The notes beneath the pieces were generated by a model. The model worked only from the letters and a program-made list of their open reading frames with translations, did not search any database and had not been told where the DNA came from. The position numbers and the translations under genes were made by a program. Positions 51,033-62,912 of a stretch of DNA of 64,000 nucleotides are shown here, in pieces. The number at the start of each line of letters is the position of its first letter. Position 1 is the stretch's first letter. The stretch is from positions 2,755,622 to 2,819,621 of the forward strand of contig NW_023998464.1 of assembly GCF_014805625.2 (NCBI RefSeq), written 5' to 3'. This stretch comes from Glossina fuscipes. Lineage: Eukaryota > Arthropoda > Insecta > Diptera > Glossinidae.

Positions 51033-53183
51033 AATTGACATTGAAGTGTGAATACAATTTATACATATGTGCATACATATTATTAGCTATATAAAATTAT
51101 GGGAATTCCAACTTCGACAGCAAAAATAGAGGGATATATCCCTCCAGAGATTTTTATATATACACAGAGGCCAATGTTGAAAAATAAGTGCAACACCTCA
51201 ATAACCAAACAGACATAAAAGAAAATTTCTTTGAGCGACAACTTAAGCCAGGTTCACTGGGTGGTTGGGATAGTATAAACATTGCTTTTAATACTTGTAA
51301 CTTCATAACCTGCTTTAAAAAGACTTACAAAGAGGTAAGAAAAAAGTCTGCGTTAAAGCGTGCATTCTTGTTAACTATTTTTTTTTTTTAATTCTTGAGT
51401 TACGTTGACGAGTACTTTGCTCTATTGCTAGGGTATCGTAAAGATTGCTTTTGTCCAGTGCAGTCTTCATTTCTGGGCCTTGACAAAATTATGGATATGA
51501 CTTATTTCTGCGGAGATAGTAGCTGCGCTAAAAGACTTCCTGCAACAGAGTTTGATCTTTTTAAAAATCAGAAATGATCGTAAGAAAACTTGAAATTTTC
51601 AATACATTTTTACTAATGAACAGCAAACTTCAACAAATATTAACTTTAGCACACCAGGTTACTTTCGTGCATTCGCATCTATTTTAGTTTTTGATTAAGC
51701 GGGAAGCCGAGGCAAACAATTTACTCGGTAAAGGCACTTAAGTCATTTAAGTGTACCCACTTTGGGAGATCATAATATTATTTTAAAATAACAAAGAGCT
51801 CACTATTGCCCCAAAACCAGAAAAAGGTGTCGAAGTTTTTATGATTGTTCTAATTATAACCGCATCCAAATAAAAGTATGAGTTTAGAGATTTTTAAAGT
51901 TCGTATACGTTGCGTTTTTTATCAAATTCCAATCCTACTGATTCCATTTCTTCTATGTGACTTCTACTACGTGCAGCTTCTTCGAATACAAAAGGGACGT
52001 AAAAGCTGTGAACATACAACCAGGTTATTTCTTTTCATGTAACTGTTATAGTAAGCTATTTAAACTCTCGGAACCAGCCGTAAGAAAGTAGAAAGGCTTA
52101 GTTCAATTTACTCCACTTTTTCGAGCTTTGCAATCGTAGCTGTTCACCTTCCCGTAAAAGTTATATGGTAGTGTCACCATTGTACGTATGTGAGAGAGCT
52201 TAAAAAAAATTTCTTTCTTATTTTTCATCTTCTTACTCTGGTCTTAATGCAATACAAAGCAGTTACTTGATGGTGTTAGCTAAAAAGGTGTCATTTGTAC
52301 CTTACATGCATTTTCCGTCTTGCAAACAAATCGTTATGTTTTACATTGTGTGACAAAGCGAACATTTACAATTACATTCATGCTTGTGAAAGCGCTTACA
52401 TACATGCATACGAGCGTACGCACATACAATTAAAGCTATGGCAGTGCTATTTTTCTAATGATGGTCTAACAAATACAGCAACAATGGTACGTGCAAGGCA
52501 CTGCGAGCTCTTCTGGTAAGGTTCTGTACGTTTGTTGTACAAGTTTTTGCATCGACATGTGTCATGCAAATTAAACGCACATGTCACCGGACACTTTGTT
52601 TCTATCTTTTTTTTTTTTGCTTCATTTCTTATGTTTAAGCCACTATTTCCACTTCGGTTTATAAAAGTACCTCGGGTAAAGGCCTCTGGCCTTATGAAAA
52701 ATGCATAAATGTATTAAGTACATAATGGTAAGTCTGTGTGCGTATCTAGCTATTTATGGTAACTTGCACACAGACACTCAAGCCATCTGTATTCAGTTAA
52801 GGTTGGGTTTCTGCGTACCATACGAGGCGGCCGGCAATTGCGCTGACAATTTTAACGTTTATTATGCTATGTAGTTAGGGTAAAGTTTTCGCTATACGCG
52901 TTTATTGGTGTGTTGTGTGTGTATGTGCGTATGTAGGAATTAAATCAGATTTTTTTTATATCGCAATTTTTTATAAACAAGCAAAGGCATATGCACATAG
53001 GTGAACATACGAACGTATTCATTCATTATTGTTATTATGATTTTATTTTCATACGTTTTTTTCCTATTTTCATACCAGGAAATGTTGTACCGTTTTGTTG
53101 AAAAGCTCGGCCACATTGTGCGTACTTTGACACATTTTAACAATTTATGAATTAATGTAGTGATACATATGTATATATATATG

Positions 53184-53216
<33 letters not shown>

Positions 53217-54085
53217 GTACAATTGCTTTACATGCTTGACAACTAAATTCAAAGCAATTCATGTGTCACACAATCATTAGACTGCGCTTACGAGCTGATA
53301 TAGTGCAATACGCTCTGATATGCTAGAAAAATAGGTTTTTCTCAATAAGCCATACTTTTGGTTAATAATGTATAAAAAGCAAGCTGCATTGCATATTTGA
53401 CAGTTGCAACATATGTCAAAGTGCGTGCTTAGCGACATTTTAATCAATGACAGGTGGTTTTCTATGTGCAAGTGTTCCTATCATTGTTTTAATAGAACAA
53501 GTGTTTGTACATGTAAATGCATGTGAATACGATTTTGACGCTATTAAATTAAAGCAACAAAAGTTTCTGTTATAGGGGAATTCAGCTAAAAGGAAAACGT
53601 AAAGGCTTGTTTAAGAATAAAATATTTTTTTAAAGACATCTTCGAGTCACATAATCAAGTCAAGCCTCAATTTTTACGGCAGGGAAACCCTCAGCTCGTT
53701 CCGCGGATGACACGCTACTTGAAACAGTTCCAATCGTCGGCCCCGATTATAAATTGCTCGATAATCGATCTGTTCAAGAGGGAAGCATTTTCCATTGAAC
53801 GGAACAGTTTGTGGAAATTAAGATAATAGATACGTATTTATGAAACCCACGATTATCTAGATGTGACATCGCTTTGCTTAACGAGATCAAGAAATTATGT
53901 ATTGCTTTACGAGCGAGTGTTGGCGTTTATAGTTGCAAATATTATTTAGTTTAGAGTTTAGCTAACGTATTTATTTTCAATATGTTTTTGCCAAACATAT
54001 GAATCTAAACGTGGAAACTGAACATAGATGGCCTTAGTTGTCGAGGTAGTTACTGTCAATACATGTCATTGACATCAGTTTCACG
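51033..54085. other. Non-coding, nothing recognised
   Basis: AT-rich with the TA repeat at 53171 and a GC-richer island at 52815-52850 (ACGAGGCGGCCGGCAATTGC). Frames of 60-74 codons are not protein-like. Part of 53.6-54.08 kb could be the unrecognisable 5' part of the mariner. Confidence 0.5.
53171..53218. repeat. TA/GTATA microsatellite
   Basis: Long TA-rich tract (GTATATATATATG, then (TA)n of about 10 units), polymorphic-looking and partly self-complementary. Confidence 0.9.
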
Positions 54086-54735
54086 TTGAGACCTGACAAA
54101 GGACTGGTTCACGGCATTAGAAGTTCCACAAAACTGGATAAGTGTCTAATAGCGGTGAACAAGTCGAGCTTTGTGCCAAAATTTGATATGCAGAAGGAAA
54201 TCATTTTTTTACCGACCATTACTGGCGATAAAAAATGGATTATTTCAATAATCCCAAGGTCAAAACTTGATGGATCCAGGTCTAGCATCCAGATTTATCA
54301 CAAGACTGAATCGCCAAGGAGACGCCTGTTGTTCGTTGATCGGATTAGAAACGCGTGGTCCGTTGAAGTCTGGGGAAATGGTTCATACTAATGCTGGTCG
54401 CAGTAACGGCAATGCTTAAATAATAAAGAAAACCACACAAGGATCCAGCTGCTTGCAATCCATCGGTCCATCCGTATATATTGTAAAAGAAGTCCACGAC
54501 ACGGTGGAAACATTCAATTGGGAAACGTTGGTCTATGCAGCTTATTTATCCGGTTCTAGTCTTTGCGGTTTTCACTTGATTGCATCGATAAATCACGTAC
54601 CTGCTAAGCAAGTATGATGAAAAAGATTAGATGAATGGTTCGCGGTAAGAGGAAGGGTCTTGAAGACATGGCCTCCACAAATTCTCAGATAGGTAGGAGA
54701 GTTGTATTGCTAGTGATGGGCAAGATTTTGACTAA
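54086..54735 (+). pseudogene. Degenerate mariner-family transposase
   Basis: Fragments of a Tc1/mariner transposase appear in the right order but in different frames. TGDKKW at 54221 corresponds to the (V/I)TGDEKW motif around the first catalytic Asp. ETFNWE...AAYLSG with GFHLIAS (54507-54587) corresponds to the ETLxWEVLPHxxYSPDLAPSDYHLF block. RLDEWFA at 54624 matches the KKWLDEWFA segment, and CIASDGQDF followed by TAA (54703-54735) matches the usual C-terminus. The frames differ (at least two frameshifts), two adjacent TGA codons sit near 54612, and the HDNA region with the second catalytic Asp is unrecognisable. The element is therefore dead. The pattern looks closest to the irritans-type mariners, but the subfamily is inferred by eye. 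Confidence 0.85.
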
Positions 54736-54835
54736 AATATTTTTATCATTTTCATACAATAAACGTGTATTTTCTGTACGAAAGTTCCAGCTACATACTT
54801 GCACTGTTATGTACGTGACAGTTATTGATTTATGA
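54086..54835 (+). mobile_element. Old mariner-like transposon remnant
   Basis: This spans the decayed transposase plus about 100 bases of its 3' tail, which includes an AATAAACGTG-containing stretch typical of the short 3' region after a mariner stop codon. I could not define either terminal inverted repeat or a TA target duplication. The 5' third of the element (N-terminal DNA-binding region) is absent or unrecognisable. Confidence 0.6.
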
Positions 54836-54965
54836 AGTGCTTCTCGTTTATTCAACACTTTTAAATTCACGTTGATAAGAATAGCGAATAAAGTAATCCA
54901 CGAGCAATTCTCCTGACAATCATAACTTCACTTGTCTTCTATTAAATTTTGTCAGTGAAAACAAT

Positions 54966-55260
54966 AAGTAAGAACATTATAGTTGGGCAACGCCGACTAT
55001 TAGATAGTTAGTCACTCGATTTCGTAATAATACCCCAAATATTACACATTATTTTGATGAAAAGGCATACTTTTCATGAGGAGAGAGAAGCGATCGAAAA
55101 AGTGGTCTTATCCGAATCATTTCTAATAGTGTTTATTCTTGGATGAAAACATGATGGCGTATCAAATTTCCTCAAACTGCCTAAAAATTGTGGCTTGTAG
55201 ATAGGCAGATGGACCGGCAAGCTTAAATCGATTGAGAGAGGGTGTTCAAATAAATCGGTA
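54966..55260 (+). repeat. Dispersed repeat family B, copy 4 (diverged)
   Basis: Starts AAGTAAGAACATTATAGTTG with GCAACGCCGACTATTAGA, then GGCGTATCAAATTTCCTC and TAGGCAGATGGACCGGCAAG with CTTAAATCGATTG. It lies about 130 bases after the mariner remnant. Confidence 0.6.
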
Positions 55261-57894
55261 TAATAAATGTTGGGTCAAGTCCTTCCACTTGCACCACAAG
55301 TGCACCACAAGATTACAAAAAGCGATCGTAATGGGGCTGTAATGAGATTTCTTGATATTTCAAACATGGGTACAAGCCATCCATGTTTTTTTTAGATTTT
55401 ACCCTCTATGCCAGAAACCATTCAGGATGTATGCTTTGTACTCATAGCTATAGCTATGGAAGAATGAAGAAAAAGTCGGTTGTTTTTGTGTGAATTGTGG
55501 ATCATTGAGTGTCTTTACGCGTGTGTGCGATGACTTATACACTTAAGTCCGCGACGAGCGGGCGAATACTTTTATTAAAGGACATAACCTGCCAAGGTAT
55601 GCTGGTGCAGAAGTATGTATGCCTGATTGCAGTATAACCGACACTACGTCTTCGATGCTCAGGTGTGTCCGCAGTGCCCTCTACTACCTGCAATCAAATG
55701 ACCCCATGAATGCGAATTTTATGATTAGGTAATTTTTGCACTGATGCCAAAAGCGTCAAGACCGCATCCTTCAACATTTTGAACGCATGTCTTGTCCAAT
55801 TTTGTGCTCATACGTTCAGAATATCAAGCGACGGTGTTCTTAAAAATATTAGGTGTACAGTACACCACGTCTATGCTATTTGTACTATTTGAGTGCGAGT
55901 TGAAGCTATCGTTATGCTGTAAACCTCATTGAAGAAACTGGACTGGTATTCAACAATAACGATTATATGCACCAATGTAGACACGGACAAGATCAAACAA
56001 ATTGTTGAAAAAGTTGACGAGTTTCGATGCGTCTTTGACTTAGATTATCTGAATTTCATTATTAATGCTAATTAGGTTTGAAATTTAAACTCTCCCTCTA
56101 AATTTTATATTTTATTAATCATAAGTTGAATCAAAAAATTAAAAAACTTTACAAACGCAATCAAATAAATTAAGTCGCCATGTTATATGTTCTTATTGAT
56201 GAAGATCATCATTTTGAGCAACAACGAAGTCGTCACGACGATGACGAAGCCGGCAAAACAACATAATTCTGACATTGAGTTAAAAACATTTAAAAGCATT
56301 TTATTATTTAAATGTGTTATTCTTGTTGTCGTTGTTGTTTTTGTCTCTTTTAGTTATCTATAAGTTTGTTAACATTTCTTTATATCAGATGTAAATCATT
56401 ATAAGATATTGCCACGATGCGCCGACGCAATGATGTTGTTTTTAATATGAGCGGAGATATGAGCAGCTGTAGCCGTTATACGAGACTCTTTAGGTTTGTT
56501 CTTGTCAGTCTTTTGTTGGCCGGGGTCATTTGTCTGTCAAACTTATTGCCAACATTAACGATGATACGGCTGCTGCCGCTTCTACTTTATTAACGGTTTG
56601 TCATATGCAAATGATGCCGAATTTGTTAAAACCTAATGAACTTAAAAATAATACTTATTTATTTATAAATAAAATTTATAAAAAAAAAAAATTTTTAACT
56701 GACAATTTTATGTTTGGAGATGACATTAATTGAATCGAATAAAATTTTCTGCTTTATATGGAAGTTTTTTTTTTTTTTACTTTTATGAATATAAATGGTT
56801 TCTCTTAAGTTACGTTTGAAAGTTAATGTTTATAATTTACCCAAAGTTTTTTTGCATAACAACTGGTTATAAATCAGAACAGAAATACAGTACTGGGGGA
56901 AAAACTGCTAATGATGGCACTGCTAAAGCATAATAAGCACAATTACACAAGGACACGTAAATATAAACTGAGAAGGAATATCACAAATATGTTCGCGGTA
57001 ATCGGAAGGTGAACTTCAAATAGTTGATTGAAATTCTAAAGAGATGAGACCTATTGTTTTACATTTGCGTTGCTAGATGGATAGCGTTCTCCTTAAAATG
57101 GACAAAAAACAGTAACGTGTTACTCGTGCGAAAATTGAAACAATCGAAGTTCGAAATCATGCTCGATCCAAAATCTCGTTTTGAGCGACTATTATCAGCA
57201 GCAACTGAAGCGTATTTTGAGGACTTTTCGCGGTATTGAAATGCTTGAGATGTGCCGGACTGACTGCAGGGCCATTACAGCAGAGCAGAGATGAATAAAA
57301 TTAAAATTTGCGAGATCTTCGGTTAATGCCGGGATTTATCGACTATTATATTATAATCGTGATCTTTTATTTAGTTATTTCCAGTTGGCTGCAAAAGTAT
57401 ATTCCATTTCCTGAATAAAAATTGCTTGCTAATGAAGCTCTTAACTAAAAAATCAGTCAGAAATATTAAAAGACATTAATAATGTCTATCCTCCGGTGAA
57501 GTAATTGGCTCGACCCGACAAATATGTATCCACATCCGAGATGTGAGCTGAAGTAAGCATAAATCACAGATTTCATCAAAAATCGCCTCAAATTAAGAAG
57601 GAAAAGAATTGGAACAGTAATACCCAATACCCTGTATACAGTAAGTTGAAATCTCTCAACACTAGAATAAAATCGGGTTAAGACTCAATAACACCAGCTT
57701 AGTCAAGCGTAAATGCTCTGTATAAACGTATTTCAGATGGGGGTGGAATATACGATTCTGGTACACAGAGTGGGATATTGCTGGCTTCAATCAAAACAAA
57801 AACAAATTCCATATATTTACATATATTGTAGTTTCTCTATACCTCGTAACCGAAAAGAAGTGAATTATTTTACATGAACCCAGTAGAAACAATT
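55261..57894. other. Non-coding, nothing recognised
   Basis: Includes an imperfect direct repeat of GCACCACAAG at 55291-55311 and a less AT-rich patch at 55545-55700. No frame has a recognised domain. Confidence 0.5.
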
Positions 57895-57995
57895 TAGCGG
57901 GTAGACAGACGTATAAAAAAAGCATAATAAAAGATGGGTCTACCTCAAGTCTTTATAGATGTTGCCCACATCCGCACAGAGTACCATAAGTAAAA
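57895..57995 (-). repeat. Dispersed repeat family A, copy 8 (inverted fragment)
   Basis: The + strand reads AGCATAATAAAAGATGGGTC, then TACCTCAAGTC and TTGCCCACATCCGCAC. Its reverse complement gives the family order GTGCGGATGTGGGCAAC, GACTTGAGGTA, GACCCATCTTTTATTATGCT. It is the only clearly inverted copy seen. Confidence 0.65.
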
Positions 57996-60900
57996 TAATA
58001 CGATATTCTATTATATTATTCTATTCTCTAAAACACGTTCAAGTTATTCTAGTTAAGACGAATTTCTGATTTTCGCGATCTTACGCTAACATATTATTAT
58101 AATGAAAAACTTTATGAAATTGTACTTAAGAAGCGAATCCTTCGTAAATTTTTTGTCAAAAAAACATTTTTTTTATTGGCTTAGTACTTACAACTTACTT
58201 ACAACTTTCTAGACGCCGTATATATGAATTCCTCCTGGGAAGTTACAGATATTGTTTAGTAGAGTACAGTTACGATTCATTCAAAACCATTTCCAATAGA
58301 ATACTTCATCCCGTCATATTTATGTTAATCGTTTTTACCGTCAAATGTTCTGCTGATCAGTGACAAGCTTCATGAGGCAGGCAAAACGTTAGGCACGTGT
58401 ATTTGACTTCCTCTCCTTTGTAGTTTGCTTTCTTAGAAAATCGATTAGTTTTCATGAAAATTCAAATCATTAAATGTGCGAACAACATGTTAGAGGAGCT
58501 TGCTGAAGCTAGGACCGCTAAGTAGATATAAAGATGAGAACGATTCGAAAGTTTTCAATGCTTCTAAATGGAAAGAAATGAACCCATCAGCATAGTTATA
58601 TATTCTTTCGCTCTCTTCCTTTCCCCTTCGCTTCAGGTAAGATCGAAACCTGCGATCTGTCGTTGACAGATGGAGAAAAATCGTTCCTTTTGATTCGGAG
58701 AACGGGAATCAGTGATTTTTGTGGTTTGAGCATGGAGAGATCAATTTTGTCAGGTTTTGCAGAATAACGGAAAAAAATAAAAAAATTTATTGTAACAGAA
58801 CAACATGCAAAAGGCATTACACATAATCGTATTTTTATTGAAAACCGCCCATAACTCTTATTAAATTTCCATACTTTTCGCTGGATTTTGTAACATGTCG
58901 CTAAAATAGCGACTCCTTAGAGAAGACGCGGAGATGTTCAATAAGTTAATTGAACATATCTTATTAACAAAAAATTTATTCTATTCAAATGTTCGCCAAT
59001 CGCACAAAATTCACAATATAAAAAAAAAAAAACTTTAAAAAATCTATGGACAATACGTGACTTTTTGTTCTTTGGAAGACGGAGCTCCTCCGACGAAACA
59101 TGGTCTTCCAGAACGGTTGCGGTGTTGCGATTTATTACTTCTCTAATATTAAAGTTGTTTTAAAGTCCTTTAGACGGTTGATTTTTACCTTACTGCTGAT
59201 TGGCCCTAAAACATATTTGCATAACCTTTATGGCCTTAGGGTTACAAATTTGTATTCTGAATTTGGAAGTGAATCACATTCACTTTTTCACCGATGTTTC
59301 GTATAATGCTCGTTAATAATTTTGCCGTATTTTAGACCAGTCTTTGCTATGATTATTTACTTCTTCACATGGCATGTTCATCAACTAAGCGTTTCAGTTA
59401 TATTTGCAGAAAAAATTTGTAACGGTAAGCGACCAACGGCGGAAACCAGAAGCGGACATACGAAGCCTGTGTTGATCTGTAGTGTTCTCTTTGGTCGCAG
59501 CTATCGAGCATATTATAGGAATTTTCGGGGAGTCATGTAAAAATGTGTTTGCTTAACTTTGGTCAGATAGGCAGGTAAAATATTTAAATATAAATGTATA
59601 CACAATATGAGGTAAATATATATATTTAAATTGGGTTTTATACATGTTTCGCAATTCACCCGACGATGTGTTGTCAAACGACAAGTTTCACACATTCTCT
59701 GCTCCTAAATAGACACTTTACATGGAATGTGTTTCCAATAGAGACGACCGCTTTTGTTGTAATCTCTAGTACATGCTTAATGCAAGACATACAAACGTAC
59801 CTATAAATTGTTCTTTAAATCCTCGCCAATTAGTTTATTGGTAAAGCGCTGCTATTGACAATAATCATGGTTTCCAAAATTGTAATCAAGTCTCCATTTA
59901 TGTCATTTTTATTAAAAAATTGTCATTTATTATGTATTTCTGGTAGTTGTTATTAAATTTTTTCCGCAAGAACAGGTGTACTCAAATATATTTACAATAA
60001 ATGGCATTTAATGTTTGTGTTAAAAAATATTTTCAAAGTTAGTAACGATTTATATTTACACATATCTCTCAGAAAAATATTTATACAATTAATTATTTAA
60101 AAAGACGACATTCAACAAAGCATAGCAAACAAGCGGCTTAGACAAAGAGGTTCGGTGTGCGATTTGTAGTAATAGAGGAGAACGCCTTTAATCGCTTTCC
60201 GGTACATAGTGATATAATGTAAAAAATGTACGCTTATAAAGCCACTACTATCGTATGTAAATAAATGAATTTTTAATTGTTAAAACAAACAACATTACTG
60301 ATAAATGTTTATACAGAATCGCTACTTTTCACGCCAACGAAAGTAAATTGTACAAAAAATATTCTTTAATTAATTTCGTAAAAATTTAGGAAGATAAAAA
60401 AAGAGGATGATAATAAAACCATAATTATTCTTTCTTGTTGCAAAATTGATTATTAGGAGCGCAAATAATCTTATGGTATATGGAAGCGCGAAAAAGCGGT
60501 TACACGTTGTTCATTCGCTTATGCCCTGAATCGGTTAAAAGAAGCCGTATTAAGAAGGTAGCAATTCTGTGGAACACAGCACATCCCAGTCAAGAGATTG
60601 CAACGTTTACTTGTTGGACCTCGCACCGCATAACATTCGTCAACATTACTAGCTACTGTCACATTAAAGAATCACTTTAATAGAACCGTTTCTTCTTTCT
60701 TCAAAGGCTTCAAATTGGTTGCTTAGTGAAGTCCTAATGATATTGGGCATTCTTATTTCGTTTGATATGGTTTGATATCTACATTGACTTTGAAAATTGC
60801 GACTCTCTCAACCTTCCGAACCTATGCTTGAGAAATTCCGGGGAATGAAAGTTCTTATCGCTAACAACAGATCACGAGAAAAATTATATTGCGTTTATTT

Positions 60901-61031
60901 TGGTGACATTACTTACGCAATGACGTAAAGACTAAAAATTTTCATCCGACATAAAAGAAACATGGTCTAATTGGTTTGCTGCTGGTTACATTCTTCCTTG
61001 AAAATGCCTTAATAGTTAATGATAGGACGAC
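57996..61031. other. Non-coding, nothing recognised
   Basis: AT-rich, with A-runs near 59020-59035. Frames of 60-73 codons show no domains, and no strong splice pairs were seen. Confidence 0.5.
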
Positions 61032-61530
61032 AAGTAAGAAAATTATAGTCGACTGTGATCGAATTCTTTATATCCTTTATAACTTGATCTTAAAACAAAC
61101 TCCAAAAACCGTCGAGGTAAGTAATGCCTGAAAAGTCAGAATAAAAAGTTTTCTTGGTTTATGTCGCGCTGTAGAAATGTCTCTTAATCGATTTGAGTCA
61201 TTTTCAATTACGTGCAAGAACTTCATTATACAGCTATGTAGGCGAAGACCAAGACGTAAATTGATCCCGAACCTAATACTGATCGGGATAGATATAGGCG
61301 GCTACGTAATATTGAGTGGGCGTGGTATAATTTTTGTGTAATGAGCAATAATTTGCTTTGTTTCCTTTGGTTTTGGAAACGGCTCAAAGTGCTCAATGCT
61401 GGCTAACATTACCCAGACGGTTAAACGGACAGAGGGACATATCTTAACCGATTCATAATTAGAATAGCGTCTCTGCGACGTTTCCTTACACACGTTTTGT
61501 CAAAGCACGCCTATCGATGGTGCGTACAGA
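61032..61530 (+). repeat. Dispersed repeat family B, copy 5
   Basis: Starts AAGTAAGAAAATTATAGTCG with ACTGTGATCGAATTC, and shows CTGATCGGGATAGATATAGG, ATTGAGTGGGCGTGGTATAA, ACCCAGACGGTTAAACGGAC and GCGACGTTTCCTTACACACG. The 5' 15 bases are identical to those of copy 1. Confidence 0.7.
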
Positions 61531-62105
61531 AGGAAAGCTTTCGTGTTCCCCCGTGCTGCTGTAATGAAAATTAAAAATCTGATAGGTTTGAACATTAAAA
61601 TAAAGAAGAGCAAATCGGATGTTGAATGAAGTCGTATATCGCATATTTTTTAGGGTTGCGTTTCTAACCTAAAGCTCTTTATTCAGAAGAAAATGCGTTG
61701 GTTGTGGAAGTCGAGCAAAGGCGAATCAAAGTTGATCCATCTTACGTGTAATAAACATAAGAGTCTTGGTATTTCTATTTTCTCCTATTCAGTTCAGAGT
61801 TCTGGTCTTTTCTCTTCGCCTGTTTGCTTTACTAAGCACATATGCTTATGGAGATATTACGTTCATAGAGTATTGTTCGAGTGCAATAATATCAATTTAT
61901 TTGATTGAATTTTCACACTGCTTTAACACTAATCTTAAATAATTTATACGCTTCACTATAAAAGTTATGAATTAACAATTTTCGGAATTGCTTGCATGAA
62001 TTTTTAATCGCACCCATATTCATATATGCGTCCATTAAAACAAATCACTTAACTGCACGTACAACGTCATCAACATGATATGAATGGATGACCAAATACT
62101 TCGGC

Positions 62106-62136
62106 TATAAATACGTAAACAAAGAGTACATCACTC
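62106..62136 (+). promoter_or_regulatory. Weak candidate core promoter (TATA plus initiator)
   Basis: TATAAATA at 62106-62113 and TCACTC at 62131-62136 have the order of a fly TATA/Inr promoter, though the spacing is a little short and no gene start follows. A chance match in AT-rich DNA is quite possible. Confidence 0.15.
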
Positions 62137-62894
62137 TTCGCATCCTTACTAAGCACTATACAGCAACATACATATCACAGGAAGACCGGGAACAAAAACA
62201 AACAAAGCAGTGATGGTGATAACTCATTGAATTGTATGCAAAAAAGACAAATAAAAGAGAATGTATGAAAACATAACAAAACTATTCATGTACAAAATAA
62301 CACACACGCTTACATATAGAAATACATATGTATATGCGGACGTTTCCTCTGAATAGAATAATGATGCGACGGAACCCAATGTCAGAGAATTGTGGCATGT
62401 GTTTTAACGCATAAACAACACTGTAAGCTGTCGCGTCCTATGCGGACACTTGCAATGTGTTACAACAGCAAGAGAGGAACGCACTTGTAACGATTGAGTT
62501 ACCATATACGCAGAAATGTAGAACGTTGGTGGCCTGAAGAGTAAAAAGACATATGCAACTGAAAATTTTTTCTGCTAAAAGGATAACAGATGATAGTTCA
62601 TCATTGAAGTAATTTTAAGGCAATCCAACTAAATAAACAAATAAACAAAAAGACAGATTCAAGAAAGGGACTGGGAGCATCGAGTTTAAAAAAAAGCTTG
62701 TCATGACATTTATCATGTGCTCAAATGACCATTAAATGTGTCCAACGACACCATCTCTATCATGGAACTGAACAACAACTGGCCGACGTCATCTACACCA
62801 TCATTGCCGTCGTCTTTATCAACAGCATCTGCCACAGTTACGCTCAATCCCCGAAAGTCCCATTCCGTGACGTATATTTTATGAAGCGCTTGGT

Positions 62895-62912
62895 CGTGTG
62901 TGTGTGTGTGTG
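62895..62912. repeat. (GT)n microsatellite
   Basis: Nine GT units. It produces Val-Cys or His-Thr runs in the overlapping frames. Confidence 0.9.
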
